DNA from: Tetracentron sinense
Taxonomy: Eukaryota > Streptophyta > Magnoliopsida > Trochodendrales > Trochodendraceae
Length of the DNA: 64,000 bases
Assembly: GCA_015143295.1 (NCBI GenBank)
Contig: CM026573.1
Location: 9,391,934-9,455,933 of the forward strand
Direction of reading: 5' to 3'
This document shows positions 46,351 through 58,447 of the stretch, piece by piece; the stretch's first letter is position 1; each line of letters opens with the position of its first letter. The notes beneath the pieces are model-generated. The model had not been told where the DNA came from, searched no databases, and saw only the letters and a list, made by a program, of their open reading frames with translations. The position numbers and the translations under genes were made by a program.

Positions 46351-47450
46351 GGAGATCTTACAAATCCAAAAGTATGGAAAGAAGATTAAATATGGCCTAA
46401 AGAATCAGGAAAAGTGAAACAAAAGAAACCAGTCACCATCCCACCAAAAAATAATTGAGATAATGTATTATTGAAACTTCATTGATGGCATACAGCCACC
46501 TACCGAAAAATGACATAAGAAATATGTCACTCAATATAGAAGATGCTTATCCCTCTATCTATCTATCTATCTATCTATTTATCTATCTATATATTTATTT
46601 ACTTATTTATTTATCTGTCTATGTTTATTGTGTGGTTGTTTGTGCTGTGAGAGAAGTTAAAAGACTAAGCATTAAACCCAACCTCCAAATGACAGTAAGA
46701 CATTTTCACTGTCATTCGATAAAAAGGAATACTGGTAACAATGCCTGGACGATACTCTAGAGTCATACCCAAACAGTATTTAGGTTCATCTATGTGGCAA
46801 GATGTTTGGCTATATTATATCCACAATTAGACCTACTGGTTGAATGATCCGGATCAATGAAAATGTGCAATATGAGCCAATAAAGATGACAGGTGAAACT
46901 TCCATGGCTAGTGAGAAAAGCAGACACACGCGCGCGCGCACACGCACGCACGTGTGTGTGTGTGTGTGTGTTGAGGCATTGGTAACCAGTTAGTGTGTGT
47001 CAGCACCATCACATCACCCTGTTAGACTGCCTCCAAATCCATTTGAGATGTCCCCTTCTAAGCTTGATCCCAGGATCTGTCCTTATTGAGGAGGACGACC
47101 AAACCACTCTCAATACACACGCACAGATTCACATTTGGAAAGGAATTAAACATACAGCACGTAGAAGTGCCAGGTCGGTAATTTTTTTACAAAATTTTTA
47201 TTAATTTTTTTTGGGGATTGTCCCATTGAAGAGGTGGAACAACGATTGAATGATCCAGAACTATAATCCAGAAGGCAATGTCTACATTCATCGAGATTGA
47301 TAGACTTTCATTTTTCCCATACATTTTCTCAGGCATATATAAAGTATAAAGTATCTTAATTTAGTTATGACATATCTGCTTGATAGATTGCTTTCTTCAC
47401 CAAGACAATGGATTTTATACTTGCCTCATATGGTGTTGTCCAAGGCCTAT
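46351..47450. other. Intergenic with microsatellites
   Basis: A (CTAT)n array lies at 46553-46600 and a mixed (CG)(CA)(TG) purine-pyrimidine alternation at 46925-46972, which could adopt Z-DNA. No gene recognised. Confidence 0.6.
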
Positions 47451-48995
47451 TAATCAGTGCTAAATGTTATACATAAAAGCACCTCAAACTTAACTTGCTA
47501 ATCATTTAGAGTAATTATTTGTATTATTTTATGCTACTTGGTTGTTTATTCTCTTTTTAGGTTCATGCGAGGAAAAGAAGATAAAATGGAAGATTTACAA
47601 GCTTCAAAAACTCCAAAAATCTTAGAAAAGAGAAGAGCAAAAGAAAGAAGAAGAAAAGAGAGCGAAATCGCGAAAATCTACCCTGATGGATCGATCGGCC
47701 AAAATTGCATTTCTATCAATAAAGGGGTAGTTTGGTAATTTTTATTTATCCAAAATTTATAAAACTTTTTAGGTAGATTCTAGATGACCTAAAGGAGCTA
47801 TGTTTCAAATTTCGGGTCAATCCAATTAGAATTGAACTCTCTAGATTTATTTGAAGTTCAGTGGCAAAACTGTAAATAGGGTGAAATAGTATTCCGTGAA
47901 TAGTGTTTTAGTACTTCTAAACACTTTCTAACTCTATTATTGTCTTCCTAAATTAGGGTTTGATCTCCATTCAACCCTAAAAAAGTATAGAGAGAGAAAA
48001 AGAAGAGTTAGACCTCAATTAGAACTCCTTATTCTACAAGAACTCTATCTTTCTCTCTTTCTCTATAAAAATGAGAATTCCTAGCCATTATCATCATTAG
48101 AGAATTTTGTAGAGATTTTGGATCTGAAGAAGAAAAGCTCTAGAGATCAAGGAAGCCATGAAGAGAAGTGCTACAGCTTTGTCTATGAAGATGTTGCATT
48201 CCTCCCTCGCGATGAACTAATTTCCACTCTAGGGTTTCGATGAAACCCTAGCCAAGTAACTGTGTCGTTCTATTTTTTTTTTATTTTGATTTCTGAATTG
48301 TAAGACATTGATTGCATAAATTAGAGGGTTGTTTCAACAACTGGATTTATTGATTTATATTCGATTTCAATGGAATTCTCAACCTTGTCTAAAGTTTTAT
48401 GAAATTGGAATTGAAATCACTTGTGTTAATTTTCGTTAGAATTTAGACATAAGTTTTATGCAATGGTTTTAATATATCGAGAGATTAAATTCGAAGATAT
48501 TTTATACTAAGGGAAGACGAATGATAACACAACCGAAGATTAGTGTGTATCATTCGTGCTAACAGAAGATACGATATACTTAGAATATAATCCCTTGAAC
48601 TTTTCTAGATTAGTTGAGAGGGGACGTGCTGTCACTCTAACTAGAATGTTTGCAATTTAAGAAGTTAGGATAAATTCAAAATAGGGGCTGGTTATTAGGT
48701 TAGTGGTGGATTTGAAAACTCTAGATTTTCTCTTCCAAAAGATTTAAAACCATTAGTTGATAGTTTAATTTAGAAATCTCTTTTAATTAGTTTAATTAAT
48801 TGTTTTAGTTAATCAAGCAAAAATTCAATTACCCATTTTATTAGTTTAAAATTAATCTGAATAAAAGGCAACGAAACCAGCGCAGTCCTCAGAGGAACGA
48901 TACCCTTACTAGTACTATTCTACGGAATTATTACTAAGAATGAATAATTTAAGATTGACCGATGATCACCTATCACCTGCATCAACATGTTTGTC
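47451..48995 (+). mobile_element. Possible Gypsy (Athila-like) LTR remnant
   Basis: Sequence style only: GTCCTCAGAGGAACGATACC followed by CTTACTAGTACTATTCTACG (about 48880-48925) resembles the end of Athila/Tat-type LTRs. The small lysine/arginine-rich frame at 47538-47738 shows no known domain. No target duplication or partner LTR found. Fossil, low confidence. Confidence 0.3.
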
Positions 48996-51040
48996 CAAGA
49001 CCCTACAACTTAATTGAGAGAGAATATAGACAAAATAGAATCATGCAGAAATATTCCTTCATAGGGTAAGACTTACTCTTTTCTAATAAAATGGGAATCC
49101 ATACATTGATACCTCTTGATTGACAAGACTCAAACCCAGAATAGGGTATGCCTTAGTTGCACTAAGAGGGGATGCAGTGGGAGCAGGGAAGCAGCAGTTC
49201 TAAAGAAAATAGACCGGTAGAGTCTAGGAGGACTCTCTACAAATTAATAGGGAGATGTTAAGTTCTATTATATAAACTCTACAAGTGAATTTATTTTTAG
49301 GTCGCACTTATAAAATTTTATATATCAAGAACAAAAGAAAAACTAGAACTAAATTAATTGAACTACGAAGGTACAGTAGTATTGACGGAACCTTGGCTGT
49401 TGTTGTGGGTAGGAGCAAGAAGAGGTTCGGAAGTGTAGCGGGTACTTTACCTTGGGGCTTAGGTAGATAATTCCTGCAACTAAAAACCATTTCATGAGTG
49501 AGATTCTCCCAATTTGACAGAAATGATGATGCAGTTAGGTTCTCCAAACTCGGACAAGAAATGACTCTCCTCCTCTGTAGGGAAGAAGATTTCAATGAAA
49601 GACTAAAATTTGGAAGAAGATTCCAATTAAAGAATAAGATTTCCCACAATTGGATAAGCAATTCAGATTCAGATTGATAAGTTTAGACAAGTTTCCGATA
49701 ATGGGTTTCGATCAACTTCATATAACTTGGGAAACTTTATTTTGATTTCTCATGCCTAAGGCTCAACACACTGTTTTCACACTTGAGAACTTTTCTTTCT
49801 TTTGTTGACTCTTAAGAATATAGATTGTTACATAGATACTTCCTTAGCTTGATTATGGGAAGACTAGCTGGTTGAGCCATACCCATAATACTAAAAGTGC
49901 CAGTAAAATTTCCACCTTATTTATGTAAAAAATAATAATCTTCAAGAGAAGAGAATAATCCCCCGCGACCAACATAAAGAACCACCATAGCTTCCCAGAT
50001 TCTCACTATCCCCAGACTCATATACCAACTCTCAAAAATTATAAAATATAAACTCTAGTGTCCCAAATTCTACCCCTCATTTTCCTGGTTCATATCTGGT
50101 TATGACTTGGACATAAACATCCCAACTTAAGAACTTTTTAAAAGCAAGGACTTCGGAAAATTCTAGTGGGTAAAGCACCAAATTATGAATAATGACTGAT
50201 TGAGAAGTATTTTGGCAACTTTTTGCGAAGAAGGGCACAAGGTGCAAAATCACAACTTATCAGATATAGTAGATGATTACCAAAATGGAACTATGGGTAA
50301 GGCTCCTTAAGTACACGATCCTATTAAAATTTTAGCACTAAAGGAGGTAAAGGTAGTTAAAAAGAAAGTTTGTTAATGATGGAAGAATTAGGCTTGACTA
50401 ATCATAGAGCCAAGCACGAGTATAGTACTTTATTGGATTGGACTTGAGCTTTCATGGACATGATGAGATGTTCTATGCTTCATGAGTGGTAGTAGAGGAC
50501 TTTAAATTCATGTTAAAAAAGCATTATAGTCTAATGTCAGAAGAATTCATGCAAACCCAACTTTATTAGACAGGGCTTGGTTTATATACTGTAAATCCTT
50601 CCCTTTTCAAAATTTACTAATGTTCACTAATTATTTGTATCATTTACTCTACATGCTTTCACATATACTAGAAACATAATAAAAAAAGGCTCAAGAACCT
50701 ATCTCAGATTTCCAGATGATTAACAAAATCAATAACATAAACAAAACTAAAAGTTCAAAAATCAAGTAAAGCAAAGACAAACTGCAAGAAAAACAATTTA
50801 TGAAAAGTTCAAAATCTAAACAACAATTTTGGTTAGAATCACAACATCATATAATACCACAGATTAAAAAAGAGAGGTAGTGATGATTAGATAACTTTTA
50901 AAAACCACCCCTACAAGGTTCTTGCCATTCAATTATTTAAACACAATATGCTTTAGAGGAGCTTGATCTCACAAACAATGTTCCTCTTTGCATTGAAACT
51001 CACCCAACTGTATTTTTACCAATTACTAATCCTGTTCACC
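48996..51040. other. Intergenic; possible LRR-like scrap near 49300-49730 (minus)
   Basis: On the minus strand, GNLSKLINLNLNCL (about 49690) and SLENLTASSFLSNWENL (about 49530) have leucine spacing like degenerate LRRs of plant NLR proteins, but in different frames and without conserved landmarks. The remainder to 51040 is AT-rich without features. Confidence 0.25.
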
Positions 51041-51736
51041 CTACTTCGCGATCTTCCGAAACTTCTTTGGCGCTGGAACTTCCATTCTACCAACAGAACA
51101 ACCACACCTTGCCCGGAACACAAGAACAGCTCTCCCATTCTGAGGAGCCATCTTCCTAAGCTCAGCTTCCAATTCTTTATGGTGATCTAAGCCCAGCTCA
51201 AAAACTCCCTTCCCACCACCATCTTTCACCAAAGAAGAAGTCGAATTTTTCACACACTCCTCTGTCTCAAGTTGGATATCAAATTCTGCTGCCTTATGAA
51301 GGCCGAGGCAATTCGGCCTCCAACATTTCCTACTAAAAAATTTAGAAATTCCCCAAACAGCTAATATTGCAAATAAAACACCAAGTCCGAGAAAAGCATA
51401 AATCATTGGAGCTTGACACAGTTCTTCTCTCACCATAGAAACAGTGGCTCCACCAATTTCAACAATTCCATCACAGAACAGCTTAATATAGGGAAAAAAC
51501 AAAAACCCACAAGCACCAATAACTGCAATTAAGATTACCACATCAACAGCAACAGTTCTAGATCGATGGCAAGGAGTAATCTTTATGGGGGTCACAGAAT
51601 TGGGTTGCTTTCTGTTCCTCTGTGCTTGATGATTCTTCCTTGAATTGGAAGATGGATCGGTTAACTTCAGAGGATTCGCCATGTTTGTGGGTTGATCCAA
51701 TGGCTTGCAGAGTGAAATTGAGTTGTCGAAATAGAC
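51041..51736 (-). CDS. At5g19025-like two-TM protein (ribosomal L34e superfamily label)
   Basis: Single exon, 231 residues from the Met at 51736 (MVYFDNSISLCKPLDQPTNM), chosen because the remembered Arabidopsis relative At5g19025 starts the same way; an upstream in-frame Met lies at 51793. Features in order: basic, serine-rich N-terminus; TM1 VDVVILIAVIGACGFLFF; TM2 about residues 110-132 (YAFLGLGVLFAILAVWGISK); a cysteine pair in CWRPNCLGL; the conserved EFDIQLETEECVK; LEAELRKMAPQNGRAVLVF; and RARCGCSVGRMEVPAPKK. The family is often labelled ribosomal protein L34e superfamily, but two membrane helices make a ribosomal role unlikely. Function unknown. The putative 5' UTR holds a 30-bp tandem repeat. 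Confidence 0.88.
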   Translation of the reverse strand, partial: VYFDNSISLCKPLDQPTNMANPLKLTDPSSNSRKNHQAQRNRKQPNSVTPIKITPCHRSRTVAVDVVILIAVIGACGFLFFPYIKLFCDGIVEIGGATVSMVREELCQAPMIYAFLGLGVLFAILAVWGISKFFSRKCWRPNCLGLHKAAEFDIQLETEECVKNSTSSLVKDGGGKGVFELGLDHHKELEAELRKMAPQNGRAVLVFRARCGCSVGRMEVPAPKKFRKIAK

Positions 51737-51780
51737 CATTTGGAGAGAAACCAGATGATAAAAACGATCTTCGATGAAAA

Positions 51781-51848
51781 CCCACCAATCCAAAATCGAA
51801 ATCAGATCAAACCCACCAATCCAAAATCGAAATCAGATAAAACCCACC
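51781..51848. repeat. 30-bp tandem repeat in the 5' leader of the At5g19025-like gene
   Basis: CCCACCAATCCAAAATCGAA + ATCAGAT(C/A)AAA occurs twice in a row, followed by a third partial AACCCACC. Confidence 0.9.
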
Positions 51849-51959
51849 TCTGAAAAAGCGAAAGGAAAGATCTTGAGTGCAAATAAAGGTCGAGTTTTTA
51901 TGAAATTGAGATGTTTCTCTTGGTTTTCTCGTCCTGAAATCGATTCTGTGCGCTAGATC

Positions 51960-53185
51960 CTAGAGATCTCCTCCTAGGGATCTGGATGTGATTCGAATCC
52001 GACTAGCTTGTTAATGGGTTGAAAAATACAAACCCGAACCCAACTTAATATGGCATCCTCAACCCTAACCCACTACCTACACTCAATCCCAATTACACTT
52101 TTACCCTAAGCAGAGTACTGGAGAAAACTCTCAATGAATTAGTAGAAGTTTCCTTCGGAGACATTTCTAGATGGTCTACTCACCTTGTAAAAATTCACCA
52201 TTAAAAAAAATTGGTCACGGAAGGGTTCGTTTGGATCCGAACCAAACAAGACCTAACTCTTAAGTATTAGCCCTGCAGCTTCAAGCTTGTTGTTGCCCTA
52301 TGTTTTTATTAATAATTAGTATATACTGACTATATAATTATTGATACATAGACTATGTATTATGCCTGCATGCATGGGTTCAAAGGAGCTTAGCCTGAAC
52401 CTGACCCATGAACCCCAATGCCTAACCCCTGACCCGTGAAAAAGTAGGGCAAGCTAATGTATCGGGTCGGAATTGCCAACCCATCCAACAAATGGGCCCC
52501 ATTCGGATCTAATAGTCCAAAAGACAGGTTAATCAGCTGAGCTAAGCATTATGTCCACTTGCTCCAAAAAAAAAAATAACAAAAGTAAAAAAGTATAAAT
52601 AATAAATAAAATATAAAATGGTCTATTTTATGATTCTAAATCAGGTCATGGGCCAGCTTGCACGCATCCCATATTGATACTTAAGATACTAAAATATACC
52701 ATTGATGGCTTGATCTAAAAAGCTTTGTTTGATATTACTAAGGCTTCCATATTGTTAGTGATTTTATAAATTTAATTACTCACTGAAAACAGTTATAAGA
52801 AGCCAACCAGTTGACTTCAACATATGCAACCCATGACATTTTCTATTTGGCTTTGAGATTGGAAGGTCAGACAAATGAATTGATTGAAGATTTGAAAATA
52901 TCAGATCTATAATGAGGGTGGCATTTTGACACACAAGGTCCTTGAATGGAGATCCACTCAAAATCCCTAGAAGCCACCATAAAAGACCACCACCTAATGA
53001 AAATCTTCCATGCAATAATGTGTTTTGAGGATGAGAATCATAGTAAACTACAATGTGGTTTGGTTATGAGAAAGGTGTGTGACTAAACATATTTTAAGTT
53101 TGATAATTTTGCTAATTTAAAACTCTCCTAGAGCATAAAACATATTTGGCATAGTAAACCTTATTGGATACGAGGATGTAGATAA
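51960..53185. other. Intergenic
   Basis: No gene recognised. 52000-52520 has runs of ACCC(A/G)AACCC and GGGTCGG that look like worn hAT-MITE subterminal repeats, but I could not define ends. Confidence 0.35.
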
Positions 53186-53189
53186 TTAT

Positions 53190-53630
53190 ACTCAAATGAC
53201 TGATCTTCCTTTTACTATCAATTTGCAGACTCCAAAATCATTAGGCTCTACTACTAAACCAGCTCTATATGAAGAAGTGAACAAAGGAGTTGAGGCTTCT
53301 GCCACTGTTAATGAGTGGAACTATGCTAAGAGTTTTATTGGCAAAAGGATGTCTAGCTTGACTAACAAAAAAGTGAGAATATATCAGGTGAGCCGAAGCA
53401 AGTTCTTGATGATATTCTTGTTGAAGAATCTGAAAAAGAAGACAGTTTTCAAACAGTGATTTCAAAGAGAAATAAGGGGAAGAATAAAGCAGCTGACACA
53501 ACATCAATAGTTTTTTTTTTTTTGGTTCTCTGTTTTTTTTGGTTCTCGACATAGCATCAATAGTTAATTCTTCTCAAGGAAGACTAAAGAGGAAGGTTAG
53601 CAAATTCACTCGATTTAAGGAGTAGCTTTA
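53190..53630 (+). pseudogene. Probable LINE ORF fragment
   Basis: Plus frames read TDLPFTINLQTPKSLG and, after a frame change, VEESEKEDSFQTVISKRNKG, like the linker region of plant LINE ORF1 proteins just before the endonuclease ORF. No RT or endonuclease follows. Frame changes and a poly-T interruption show it is dead. Confidence 0.35.
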
Positions 53631-53639
53631 TAGTGCCTC

Positions 53640-55340
53640 ATATATATATATAAACAAAAAAATCACTAACTAAAAATAAATTTTTAAAAATGTCATTAAT
53701 TTTTTACTAATTTGTCAGATGAAGTCTTCATTTAGATTTGAAATGCATTTTTATTGCTATATTTAATGGGGAAATTACCTTAAGGTCTCATTACCTATTT
53801 GGTTAGGAAGTTTTTCCCCTTTAAAATCCATGATAATAAATGCTGATTCAATATTGAGAAGATTTCTTGTAACAATATTCTCTAGAAAACCTACTTTTCT
53901 GCCTCAGAAGTTTTAGTCCACATTCTAACCAAACTAATTAGTTATTAAATAAAAAGAATCACAAGCCTCATCACTCTCTATGGAAAGAGGGGTTCCTTAT
54001 GAGGCAGAATACCCATTTGCTTAAAAGTGAATCTGATGGGGATGGAAAGTTAGTGGTTGGAAAGTAAGTGACTACCACCACAGACTCACTTCCTCCACTT
54101 TAAGTCTATATTGTGATCTGTCTTTTTCATATTCTTTTTCTTTTTTTTGGTGAGGGTTTGTTGTGATTTGCATAAAGGGTTACCTAACAATATTTTACAT
54201 GTATATATGAATTAGTCTAATGGACTTGCAAGACCTTGGAGATCCAACCCTTTTAAGGAAAACAGTTGACTTAATTACATAATGATCATTAGGGGTATAT
54301 ATGAGCAAGTATCGATTTGGTTAGCTTTTACTTTTTTGAAGTTTAAGTCATTTTTCCTTACTTTAAGTCATTAATCGTCCATTTGATTTTCTGTACAATT
54401 CTTATATATATGACTTTGTTATGATTATGCCTTGTATTTTGATTGATCGTCAGTTTGGACAGTACAACAAGTGCAACTTCACGGGTTATATAATTGCATT
54501 TTATAAATTTTTGGGTTATTGAATGACAATTTCATAATTTTGCATATTTCTGCAAGATATATAACTTTCCTAAGAAAAGAGAAAGGAGAGGAGAGGAGAA
54601 AATTTTGTAACCCCTTTCACAGGTAATAGTAAAAGAATCTCTCATCGGCCATGAAAGCACATAAATTTGTGTGTTATTTTTACTGTTGCTTTTCATCATT
54701 ATTTTATGACATCCATTGCCAATTCAAATATCATATATGTTATTGCTACCATGGATTTCCCTAGCAATTGCTTGGAGATATAATGATTATATATTGGATT
54801 AAAATTGCGACGCTCGTCAATTAGGAGCAAACCGCATTCCTTTGGTTGATAATAAACATGATTGATTATGTGAATAACATACTTCTCGCGAAAGTCATGG
54901 TGTGTGTCTTACGTTCATCAAAAAGCAGTCAAAGCGACGAATAAAACTAAATAAAAAATGGGCATATTCAACTCTTAATCTTTCTACCGACCCATCAATA
55001 GAGCTTTGAAAATGGAAGGGGATTTGAATTGGAATAGTCTTCATGGTAGTTAATGGGACATATGAAGGGTCCCCTAATAGGCTATAGCTAGAGTCCATAT
55101 AATGCCTCTTTTGAATGAAAGCCATAAGAGCATTTATAACAGGTTTGGAATTTACGTCATGAGTCGTGAAGACCATTGATTCTGTTAAAGAGACAGTGGA
55201 TATGAGAGAAGTCTGGGAACATAATATAATGACAACTGGCTCTTCAAGGCATTTGAACCCTATAGCACCATGTTGCATATCATTTATTACATGCTTGAAG
55301 AGAATGACTCAAGTTCTGCTTTGGAAATTGCCATGCTTAG
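53640..55340. other. Intergenic; unrecognised minus frame at 54895-55278
   Basis: The 127-residue minus frame (MQHGAIGFKCLEEPVVIILC...) includes FIQKRHYMDSSYSLLGDPSY and IPFHFQSSIDGSVERL. It reads like a coding fragment but I recognise no family, and there are no visible splice partners. The rest is AT-rich. Confidence 0.3.
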
Positions 55341-55341
55341 C

Positions 55342-55521
55342 TTTTTTTTTTTAGGGTGACGATTAGAGCACCTGACTAATCCCCTAGGTATGTGCAGACC
55401 CCTCAACCACACGCACTAGGTAAGTAGGGATAAATCCTTGAGGGTGGCCAATAGGGGGAAGGAGAATTGAATTCAAGACCTCCACTTCCTGAGATGTGGT
55501 CCTGGCCAGCACACCAACCCC
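55342..55521 (-). mobile_element. tRNA-derived SINE (copy 1)
   Basis: On the minus strand it starts GGGGTTGGTGTGCTGGCCAG (box A region), has GAATTCAATTCTCC in the box B position (worn), CACCCTCAAGGATTTATCCC, then GGGATTAGTCAGGTGCTCTA and an A tail. About 75-80 percent like the copy at 57365-57552. The 3' part is reminiscent of the Au SINE family (from memory). Confidence 0.75.
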
Positions 55522-56265
55522 ATATTCCTGTAACATGAAAGCTATGTATGACTTCTATAGGCTTTTGAATTTTCATTTTTTTTCAAAAATATCCATAATT
55601 TTCTCCAAATTTAACTATTAGAATTTCTAATAGAGATAAAATTACAAATCAGCTGTTGCAAATATGATATTTTTATACAGATAAAAACAACTTAAAGTCA
55701 AAAGATCATGCCACTCTTAAAAGGTCTGGAAAGCTTACTAAGAAAATATTAGTTGTGGGATATACAATGAAAATTTTAGACTTAGTTTAGCAGTCTTATG
55801 TCACTTTTTTGAATTTCAAAAGGAGTTGTTGTTTGGTTAAAGCTACAAGTTTACTCAATATAATATATATTCTGCACCGATAAAAGAATTCCTTTCTTGA
55901 TATTGAAAACTTTGGCATCTCAACAAGGGTTGTTTCCACTCCTTGGAGGTGCATTAGGCCCTCTTATAATTTATATTTAATAACTCAATAATCTCTAATA
56001 TTAAATCATTTTTAAGGAACCAACTTGATTCCATGGTTTATAATTAATATTTTCTTATATTTAATGTTTCTATGTAATAGTAAATATGAGAATTTATTTG
56101 TACACTACATATATAAATCTATATTACATACACTAGGCAGTTACCAATCCGCCCCAACAAATATAACTTTAATTAGTTGACTGTGTGGGAAGGTTTGGCT
56201 CCTTTAAAAATTTGTAATTTTTTCTAGGTATAATATAAAAAATTAAAAATATAGTTAATTTTATT
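55522..56265. other. Intergenic, AT-rich; nothing recognised
   Basis: No frames, repeats or RNA structures that I can support. Confidence 0.4.
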
Positions 56266-56267
56266 TA

Positions 56268-56495
56268 GAGCAGTGATTAGCATTCGCTAGATAGTTGAAT
56301 GCCGGTCCATGTGTCCCTTTTAACACTCCTTTTAACTATGGATAAGTTTAACTAAATTAAGGTTAATAATTTTTTTTTAAAATTGGATGGATTGACCCTC
56401 GAGGGCTTGAATCTTAACCACAGTTGGTAAGTGTTAAAATGGGGAGGTGGACCAATGCGAACTATAGATTCAGCTATGCCAAATGTGCGGTCCGC
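56268..56495. mobile_element. Degenerate foldback MITE
   Basis: The left arm GGTCCATGTGTCCCTTTTAA and the complement of the right arm (GGTCCACCTCCCCATTTTAA) align over about 50 bp including ...TTAAC.CT....AACT.TGG. The interior is A-rich. It resembles the foldback at 62187-62553 and the MITEs at 3417 and 22905. Confidence 0.6.
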
Positions 56496-57364
56496 TATCT
56501 TCCCTTTAATTATTTATATAATGACTCTCTCAAAATGTCCTTGTTACTAGACCTTTATTGAAACGTAACATTAACGAATTTTATGACCAAGATTGACTCA
56601 TTACGAAAAAAAAAAAACTCTCAAGGGCTAACCCTGAACCTCAGGCCCATACCCCCAAATCCATTAATTTTCTTGATACATTTATTTCATTGCCCCAAGG
56701 AAAAATTCCTGGCTCCGCTCCTTTAGGTAGGTACAACATATTGTAATTGTAAATACAACATCTTTTTTTGTAGGCTAATATATGTATGGTTGTGAAAACA
56801 CTACATGTCTCACATATGTAAACTTTAATAAGTGAAGCTTGGAGAGTATTAAAGGCATTTTGGCCCAATATAACACATGTTATAGAGTATAAAACTCTTT
56901 CTCTCTCAAAGTAAGGGATTGAGACTTTTTTTCTTCTCTCTTTTGTTTTTTTCTTACATTTCTTCCTCAAAATTAGGATTTTGTACACCATACCCTTGAA
57001 CACCAACGATAAAAGAGAACCCTTAATTTATGTGACATTCAGAACAGAGAAGCTGTTGAAGAGCATGTAAAAGCAGCTTGGATTGCAAGAATGACATTTC
57101 TGATCCCGGTTATTCCTTCCATCATCGAGATTAGTCTAGAGTTGAATATGAACGAAATCGAGATGGAACATGCTAACATGTTCAGCGCCCAACCTATAGC
57201 GCCTCATAAGTGATCATTTCCATCAACTCATGTTAATTAGAGAAATTCATTCTTGAGGAGTGCTAGCACCAGACGAAATAAGTCAAAGTTTTTCCCGGAC
57301 ACAAAGTGGGAGCAACACGTGGTGTTGCTACCCTTTAATAGGGAGATGGTTAGTTTGACACTTG

Positions 57365-57552
57365 TTTTTTTGGCGACAAGGGTGTCCGGGCCTCTTAGAG
57401 CACCCGACTAATCCCTAGGCAAGTGCAGACCCCCAACCACACGCACCGGATATGTAGGAATAATTCTCGGAGGGTGGCCAACAGGGGGGAGGGGAATCGA
57501 ACTCAAGACCTCCGCATCATGACACGAGGTCTTGGCTAGCACACCAACCCCC
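57365..57552 (-). mobile_element. tRNA-derived SINE (copy 2) with imperfect TSD
   Basis: The minus strand reads GGGGGTTGGTGTGCTAGCCA, box B AGTTCGATTCCCC, GGGATTAGTCGGGTGCTCTA, GGCCCGGACACCC and an A tail. The flanks GATGGTTAGTTTGACACTTG (left) and GATGGTTTGACCACCTTG (right) look like a worn target duplication. Confidence 0.8.
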
Positions 57553-57554
57553 GT

Positions 57555-58447
57555 TGGTTAAGATGGTTTGACCACCTTGCTTCTGGGGTAGCATTTCAAT
57601 CTGTTCATTCTTTGTATGATTTTTGTTTGATGAAATAATTAAGGTGATTGTATCTTTTGGGATTTGGTTTGAAATTGAATGAAAGTTTTTATTTTATTTT
57701 TTATCATAAAATGTTCTGATCTAACTAAACATTGACTATGCATTCTATACCATTTGATGACATTGGTAGAAACTCATAGTAAATCTCCACAAGAAAGTCA
57801 TGAAAATAAATATTTTGATGAATGAATGTTGTGGTTTCTTATATATAAATTTCCTTATAAATAATAAAATCTCTTTCCACCATGATTATTAATTGTACCA
57901 AGTTATTCCATGCCCGGATGAAATGTGCAAATCAAACAAAAATAGCTGTTGTTGAGATGAAAATTGGTTTGTACTTGCAACCAAACACCCACACCCACAC
58001 CCCCATGGATGAATTCAAATATACAGAATTAGGTGAGAATTATTAGTTGAAATTATGTGCTCTTACAAATAGTTTGTGGACTGCTTAAGAAACTTAATTA
58101 CAATTACCTGTGTAAGCAAATTGTACTGAAACTTGTTATGAAGTGCTTAAGACAACTGATGGTTTCATCAACTTCCTCAACAGCATCCACATTCATACTT
58201 AGGTACTAACCCTTAGGGTTCTTAACATATCAAGTTTAGATATTAGATAAAGTCACTCCAATCACAAAAACATATCTCTCCCTCTAATCCTACCACTTAA
58301 GAATAGTTTTTAGCCTCACTCCCCTACGACTATCTTAGTAACTTGAAAAGGCTGGACATTAGAAGCCAAGTCATGTTTACAAATTTTCATACATAACATA
58401 AGGTTATAAATTAATATCACCACCTAAAGAGACTAATTAACAACAAC
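57555..58447. other. Intergenic, 3' flank of the peptide gene
   Basis: AT-rich; no gene recognised. It presumably holds the 3' UTR of the gene starting at 59317. Confidence 0.4.

Noticed and set aside
49308-49661. LRR/NLR gene fragment on the minus strand
   Set aside because: Leucine spacing is suggestive, but no conserved LRR landmarks hold in a single frame; noted only as a low-confidence scrap.
51558-51788. Second minus frame overlapping the At5g19025-like gene
   Set aside because: Shadow frame of the real coding exon.
52000-52520. hAT MITE in the ACCC/GGGTCGG-rich region
   Set aside because: Subterminal-like words are present, but no matching ends or target duplication could be found.
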